Source of the DNA: Bdellovibrionales bacterium
Lineage (GTDB): Bacteria > Bdellovibrionota > Bdellovibrionia > Bdellovibrionales > UBA1609
DNA length: 9,311 bases
Reading direction: 5' to 3'
Assembly (NCBI GenBank): GCA_028279085.1
Contig: JANQSX010000249.1
Location: 1-9,311, forward strand
Shown: in pieces, positions 5,851 to 9,311 of the stretch
Position numbering within the stretch: the stretch's first letter is position 1
Layout: each line of letters begins with the position of its first letter
Program-made: the position numbers and the translations under genes
The notes under the pieces: generated by a model
The model's input: only the letters and a program-made list of their open reading frames with translations
Told to the model about the DNA's origin: nothing
The model's database searches: none

Positions 5851-6744
5851 TCAGGTAGTCTTTTCAGAAAGATGTTGAATGGTTTTATAAATTCTTTCTA
5901 TTTCTTTTTGATTTTTGTAATTGTGATGTTTTTTATATCCGTTCAATAAGATCTGACATTTCTTATTTATTATATTAATAAGCTCTTGTTTTTCTTTTTT
6001 ACTGATTAGAGAGTCATTTAATTGATAAACTAAAGCCCGCACTCTCCACTCATCCATAGCTTTATATTTTTTGGAAAGCTGATCGGAATGGCCACCGTAT
6101 TTAACAATGAGAGGAGTATTGATAAAACCCACTTCGGTTTGAGAGCAAACTCTAAGCCACAGTTCATAGTCCTCACATACAGGGAAGTCTTCACGGAACA
6201 AACCTATTTTGTTTAGAAATGATCGCTGAATCATTGCGGAAGAGGGGCTGATACGGCACAATTCCAGATTATGGATAAAAATGCGTCCTCCTTTTTTTTG
6301 ATGTTTTTTCTTTGGATTCACCCTTTTTCCATTCCGAATCCATATCTCTTCCGTGTGTATTAATGGGTGTTCAGGGTACTTTTTTGCCCACTCTATTTGC
6401 CGAAAAAGTTTTTCTTTTTTCCATTCATCATCTGAATCCAAAAAAGCTATCCAGGGGGCCTGTCCGGCTTGGATACCTCGGTTGCGGGCGGTACTCACAC
6501 CATAGTTTTTTGACAGTGTGATAATTCTCATTTGATTTGCCGGAAACAGATTTTGCCACTTTTTTAATATTTGTGAAGTATTGTCTGTAGAACCATCATC
6601 CACCACCCATAGTATGTATTTTTTAAATTGTTGATTAAAGATAGATTGAATAGCTCGGCCTACAGTATTAGCTCTATTGAAAACGGGAATAATAATGTCC
6701 ACTATTGTTTTTTCTTGATAAGAATCAGGGGAGAGAGATAACAT
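5851..6744 (-). CDS. Family 2 glycosyltransferase
   Basis: A 297-residue GT-A fold enzyme that should transfer a sugar from a nucleotide-sugar to a glycan or lipid acceptor at the cytoplasmic side of the membrane. Motifs in order: VDIIIPVFNR (15-24), the nucleotide-binding VVDDGSTDNT (47-56), NYGVSTARNRG (80-90), metal-binding FLDSDD (101-106) and the catalytic-type CEDYELWLR (190-198). The C-terminal 60 residues are Lys-rich and helical, with no membrane segment. The ATG at 6744 has no good ribosome site; a GTG at codon 15 with AAGAA before it is an alternative that keeps the whole catalytic domain. It stands alone, with no other cell-surface genes nearby, so acceptor and product are unknown. 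Lipopolysaccharide or capsule decoration is a guess from the family. Confidence 0.9.
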   Translation of the reverse strand: MLSLSPDSYQEKTIVDIIIPVFNRANTVGRAIQSIFNQQFKKYILWVVDDGSTDNTSQILKKWQNLFPANQMRIITLSKNYGVSTARNRGIQAGQAPWIAFLDSDDEWKKEKLFRQIEWAKKYPEHPLIHTEEIWIRNGKRVNPKKKHQKKGGRIFIHNLELCRISPSSAMIQRSFLNKIGLFREDFPVCEDYELWLRVCSQTEVGFINTPLIVKYGGHSDQLSKKYKAMDEWRVRALVYQLNDSLISKKEKQELINIINKKCQILLNGYKKHHNYKNQKEIERIYKTIQHLSEKTT

Positions 6745-6840
6745 ATATAGAAAATAATCATATTGTAGAGAAAAAAGGAAGTTTCTATTTTAATTTTTAG
6801 TTTAATTGTTCCACTTAATTTACCTTGGAATAAGAAATCC

Positions 6841-6869
6841 TTGGCAGGACAGCGGTAATTAAGTATATC
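6841..6869 (+). promoter_or_regulatory. Probable sigma-70-type promoter of spermidine operon
   Basis: TTGGCA (6841-6846, five of six to the -35 consensus) is followed after exactly 17 bp by TATATC (6864-6869, four of six to the -10). RNA would start near 6876, giving a leader of about 29 bases before the speD start at 6905. Confidence 0.45.
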
Positions 6870-6890
6870 AAAAAAGATAAGTAAAAAAAC

Positions 6891-6896
6891 AAAGGG
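6891..6896 (+). promoter_or_regulatory. Ribosome binding site deciding the speD start
   Basis: AAAGGG lies 2 nt before ATG 6899, too close, and 8 nt before ATG 6905, which is ideal. The start is therefore placed at 6905, giving MKELLFEGSEK. Confidence 0.7.
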
Positions 6897-6904
6897 TTAT
6901 GCTA

Positions 6905-7846
6905 ATGAAAGAACTATTGTTTGAGGGTTCTGAAAAAAAGATGGAAGTGATTTTCACTCCTACCAAAGAGCCTTTAAGAAATTACCCTGATTCTTTTTGG
7001 AAGAAGCTTTGTGATAAAGCGGAAACCCGAATTGTGTCTCGATTTTCCAGCTCTTTTTGTGATTCTTATATTCTGTCTGAATCCAGTTTGTTTGTTTGGG
7101 ATCATCGTTTACTTATGTTGACTTGTGGGCAATCCTCTCTAGTTAATTCTATTTTAAGTTTGTTAAAAAAAGTTAAAAAATCAGATATTGAGCTTTTATT
7201 TTATCAAAGAAAAAATGAATTTTTCCCGGCTAAACAAAAAAGTTCTTTTAAAGAAGACTTGGAAAAAATGAGAAAAAAAATTAAAGGAAAAGCCTGGTGT
7301 TTTGGTGTGCCGGATGAGCACCATTTTTATCTTTTTCATTCTGAAAGTGAGAGTCACCCTAGACAATCGGATCGCACTATTGAAATACTTATGTATGATC
7401 TGGATGATCATATAAAAAAACTTTTTTTTAATGCCACTGAAGCTTCAGAAATTAAGAATCACTTAGGATTAGATCAAATTTTTGAAAACACACAATTGGA
7501 TGATTATATCTTTAAACCCATGGGTTATTCCTTAAATGCTTTAATCGGGAAAAATCAATATTATACTATTCATGTAACTCCTCAGGATCCAGGTTTTTAT
7601 GTCAGTTTTGAAACTAATGTAGAAGAAGGTTCGGTTAATGAAATCACGGAGAAAGTGATATCTCTTTTTAAGCCTTTTACTTTTGATGTTATTGTTTTTT
7701 CCACAGAAAAAAAGAATGAGGAATTTATATCCGAATCTTTTACCCGTTCAGCCTATTTTACAAAAAATCTGGATTGTGGGTATACAGTAAATTTTTCCAG
7801 TTTTTTTACACCTATTACGACTGATCGTTCCGCTTTTGAGTTATGA
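6905..7846 (+). CDS. speD: S-adenosylmethionine decarboxylase, eukaryotic class, pyruvoyl-dependent
   Basis: A 313-residue proenzyme that self-cleaves to form a pyruvoyl cofactor and decarboxylates AdoMet, providing the aminopropyl donor for spermidine. It matches the animal/plant class rather than the short bacterial SpeD. FEGSEK (6-11) carries the substrate-site Phe and Glu residues. LSESS (57-61) holds the cleavage site Glu59-Ser60 (human Glu67-Ser68). Cys74 in LTCG, Ser209 in GYSLN and His223 in TIHVTP match human Cys82, Ser229 and His243. The putrescine-site acids Asp156, Glu160 and Glu236 (human 174, 178, 256) are kept, suggesting putrescine activation. Gln227 replaces human Glu247, which contacts the ribose, an unusual change. 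Length is close to the human 334. It overlaps the spermidine synthase region by 4 bp or nearly abuts it. Human residue numbers are from memory of the family. Confidence 0.93.
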   Translation: MKELLFEGSEKKMEVIFTPTKEPLRNYPDSFWKKLCDKAETRIVSRFSSSFCDSYILSESSLFVWDHRLLMLTCGQSSLVNSILSLLKKVKKSDIELLFYQRKNEFFPAKQKSSFKEDLEKMRKKIKGKAWCFGVPDEHHFYLFHSESESHPRQSDRTIEILMYDLDDHIKKLFFNATEASEIKNHLGLDQIFENTQLDDYIFKPMGYSLNALIGKNQYYTIHVTPQDPGFYVSFETNVEEGSVNEITEKVISLFKPFTFDVIVFSTEKKNEEFISESFTRSAYFTKNLDCGYTVNFSSFFTPITTDRSAFEL

Positions 7847-7850
7847 AAGG
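7846..7850 (+). promoter_or_regulatory. Ribosome binding site deciding the speE start
   Basis: AAAGG lies 7 nt before ATG 7858. The earlier in-frame ATG at 7843 overlaps the speD stop as ATGA but has no ribosome site of its own. ATG 7858 is preferred; the 7843 start would add five residues (MKGID). Confidence 0.6.
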
Positions 7851-7857
7851 TATTGAT

Positions 7858-8775
7858 ATGAAAAAAAAATCATCTTTGAGTAAAACATTAAATTGGGAAG
7901 ATAAAAGCGCTGCTATGGATTTGTGGGTGGAGGAGCGCCATAGGGATTATTACGGCACTCGTTTCCGGTGTAAAAAAGTGTTGTTTTCCGGTAAGAGTAA
8001 ATATCAGCATATTGATGTGATAGAGACGAAAGGACATGGGCGCATGTTGCTTAATGATGGTATTGTTATGCTCAGTGAAAAAGATGAATTCGTTTATCAC
8101 GAAATGATGGCTCATATTCCTTTGTTTATTCACCCTCAGCCCGAAAAGGTTCTTATCATCGGAGGAGGAGATGGTGGAGTGGCTCGTGAGGTGCTTCGTC
8201 ATAAAAGTATCACGCAGTGTGTGTTGGTAGAAATTGATAAAATGGTTGTGGATGTTTCAAAACAATATTTTCCTGACATCGCCTGTTCTTTTACAGATTC
8301 CAGATTACAATTAAATATTCAAGATGGGGTGCAGTTTGTAAAAGAAACCAATCAAAAGTTTGATGTGGTTCTAGTGGATTCTACGGATCCTCTAGGACCG
8401 GCGAAACCTTTATTCAGTGAAAAATTTTATAAAGATGTTTCTATTATGCTTGAAGAGGATGGTATTTTGGTTGTTCAGGCGGAATCTCCTTTTTTTGAAA
8501 TAGAAACCCAAAAATTTATTTTACAGTCTCTTAAGTCAATATTCCCTTTAATTTCCTTATATAATTATAGCAATACAGTGTACCCGGGAGGACTTTGGTC
8601 TTTTGCTTTTGCTTCCAAAAAATATCATCCGATAAAGGATTTTAAAAAGGAAAAAGTGAAACAAACCAATTGGAACTTGTCTTATTATAATGAATGTGTT
8701 CATCTAGCGGCTTTTTCCCAACCGGAATTTGTTAAACGGGAACTGAAGGATTTTTTACAGGATAAAGATGTATGA
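7858..8775 (+). CDS. speE: Spermidine synthase
   Basis: A 305-residue cytosolic aminopropyltransferase that moves the aminopropyl group of decarboxylated AdoMet to putrescine, giving spermidine and methylthioadenosine. The Rossmann-fold nucleotide site is clear: LIIGGGDGGVARE (99-111), VEID (124-127) and QDG (155-157). VDSTDPLGPA (173-182) is the family signature with catalytic Asp174 and Asp177. KDEFVYHEM (75-83) precedes the fold, and NTVYPGGLWSF (239-249) is the usual substrate-pocket stretch. Length is slightly above the common 280-300, due to a Lys-rich N terminus of about 20 residues. It follows speD directly, so the pathway's last two steps are co-transcribed, and its stop overlaps the yicC start. 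The specificity for putrescine over longer amines is inferred from the motifs. Confidence 0.94.
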   Translation: MKKKSSLSKTLNWEDKSAAMDLWVEERHRDYYGTRFRCKKVLFSGKSKYQHIDVIETKGHGRMLLNDGIVMLSEKDEFVYHEMMAHIPLFIHPQPEKVLIIGGGDGGVAREVLRHKSITQCVLVEIDKMVVDVSKQYFPDIACSFTDSRLQLNIQDGVQFVKETNQKFDVVLVDSTDPLGPAKPLFSEKFYKDVSIMLEEDGILVVQAESPFFEIETQKFILQSLKSIFPLISLYNYSNTVYPGGLWSFAFASKKYHPIKDFKKEKVKQTNWNLSYYNECVHLAAFSQPEFVKRELKDFLQDKDV

Positions 8776-9311
8776 AAAGTATGACAGGATATGGTATCAG
8801 TCGATTGAAATCCAATGATTATTGCATAGAGGTGATCATTCAAGCCTATAATGGCAAGCACTTGGAGGTGCGAGTACAGGCTCCTCCTTTTTATGCTTCT
8901 TTGGAAGGAGAGTTGCGAAAAGAGTTGCAGAGTCAGTTCAATCGTGGATCAGTCCATCTATCAATCAATCGTAGTCCATTATGGCCTTTGAGAAAAACAA
9001 AATTGCAGTGGAATAAACAACAAGCTTTAAAATGGAAGACTATTTACAATAAGATGGCATCATCCCTTAAAATGAAAAATGAATTAAGTATACTCGATTT
9101 AGCTCAACAACCGGGAGTTTTGGAAATTATATCTCAACCTTCTCTTGTTTCTGTAAAGGAAAAGAAAGAGTTAAAATTGCTTTTGCATAAAGCTATGGAG
9201 TTATGCACTAAGGAAAGAATCCGTGAAGGTAGGGTGTTAAAAAGAGAGTTTCAAAAATACTTAAAAAGTATTTCTTTATGCTTGCGAAAAATCAAATCTC
9301 ATGCGGTACAA
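8772..9311 (+). CDS. yicC: YicC-family endoribonuclease, N-terminal part (cut by window end)
   Basis: 180 codons are present with no stop; the usual protein is near 290 residues, so roughly the last 110 residues, including the conserved C-terminal domain, lie outside. The start MKSMTGYG matches the family opening (normally MIRSMTGFG). The YicC N-terminal domain is recognisable by NRGSVHLSI (57-65), QPGVLEI (111-117) and the helix RIREGRVLKREF. Family members are reported to be RNA-cleaving enzymes. The ATG overlaps the speE stop as ATGA and has AGGA 9 nt upstream, so it belongs to the spermidine operon. In many bacteria yicC is followed by gmk, which cannot be checked here. Confidence 0.9.
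   Translation, partial: MKSMTGYGISRLKSNDYCIEVIIQAYNGKHLEVRVQAPPFYASLEGELRKELQSQFNRGSVHLSINRSPLWPLRKTKLQWNKQQALKWKTIYNKMASSLKMKNELSILDLAQQPGVLEIISQPSLVSVKEKKELKLLLHKAMELCTKERIREGRVLKREFQKYLKSISLCLRKIKSHAVQ

Overview
The window is an AT-rich stretch of bacterial chromosome with short intergenic gaps, Shine-Dalgarno sites and 4-bp ATGA gene overlaps. The mix is a leucine-type acyl-CoA dehydrogenase, an A-type Fe-S carrier, a YicC-family RNase, a secreted ankyrin-repeat protein and dispersed inverted repeats of the GTCATTCC...GGAATCCAG kind. This points to a Gram-negative, proteobacteria-like organism, plausibly host-associated or intracellular. I cannot name the taxon from sequence alone.

Left part (1-1629): a seven-copy 18-bp tandem array runs into a palindromic dRS3/REP-like element and a degenerate half-copy of it. 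These abut the stop codon of a minus-strand isovaleryl-CoA-dehydrogenase-like gene (254-1438). Upstream of that gene lies a second composite inverted repeat of related design.

Middle (1630-5850): an A-type Fe-S carrier gene (1630-1956) is followed by a gene for an exported protein with 13 full ankyrin repeats (2077-3603). Just beyond it, 3670-3715 is a near-perfect 46-bp copy of the 3' end of the Fe-S carrier gene. The ankyrin gene therefore sits between two direct repeats, as if a cassette had entered the carrier gene's 3' end and rebuilt it. Next comes a translationally coupled pair: a DprA/Smf-like (SLOG fold) protein (3970-4929) and a type I phosphoribosyltransferase-like protein (4926-5633). 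This pair is the best candidate for an undescribed two-gene nucleotide-handling, competence-like or defence system.

Right part (5851-9311): a minus-strand family 2 glycosyltransferase (5851-6744) faces away from a tight plus-strand operon. That operon holds an AdoMet decarboxylase of the eukaryotic class (speD), spermidine synthase (speE) and the start of yicC, cut by the window edge. SpeD makes decarboxylated AdoMet and SpeE uses it to turn putrescine into spermidine. No putrescine-forming enzyme is visible, so putrescine must come from elsewhere in the genome or from outside the cell. The likely layout is core metabolic or RNA genes at both ends with an accessory block between about 1957 and 6744.
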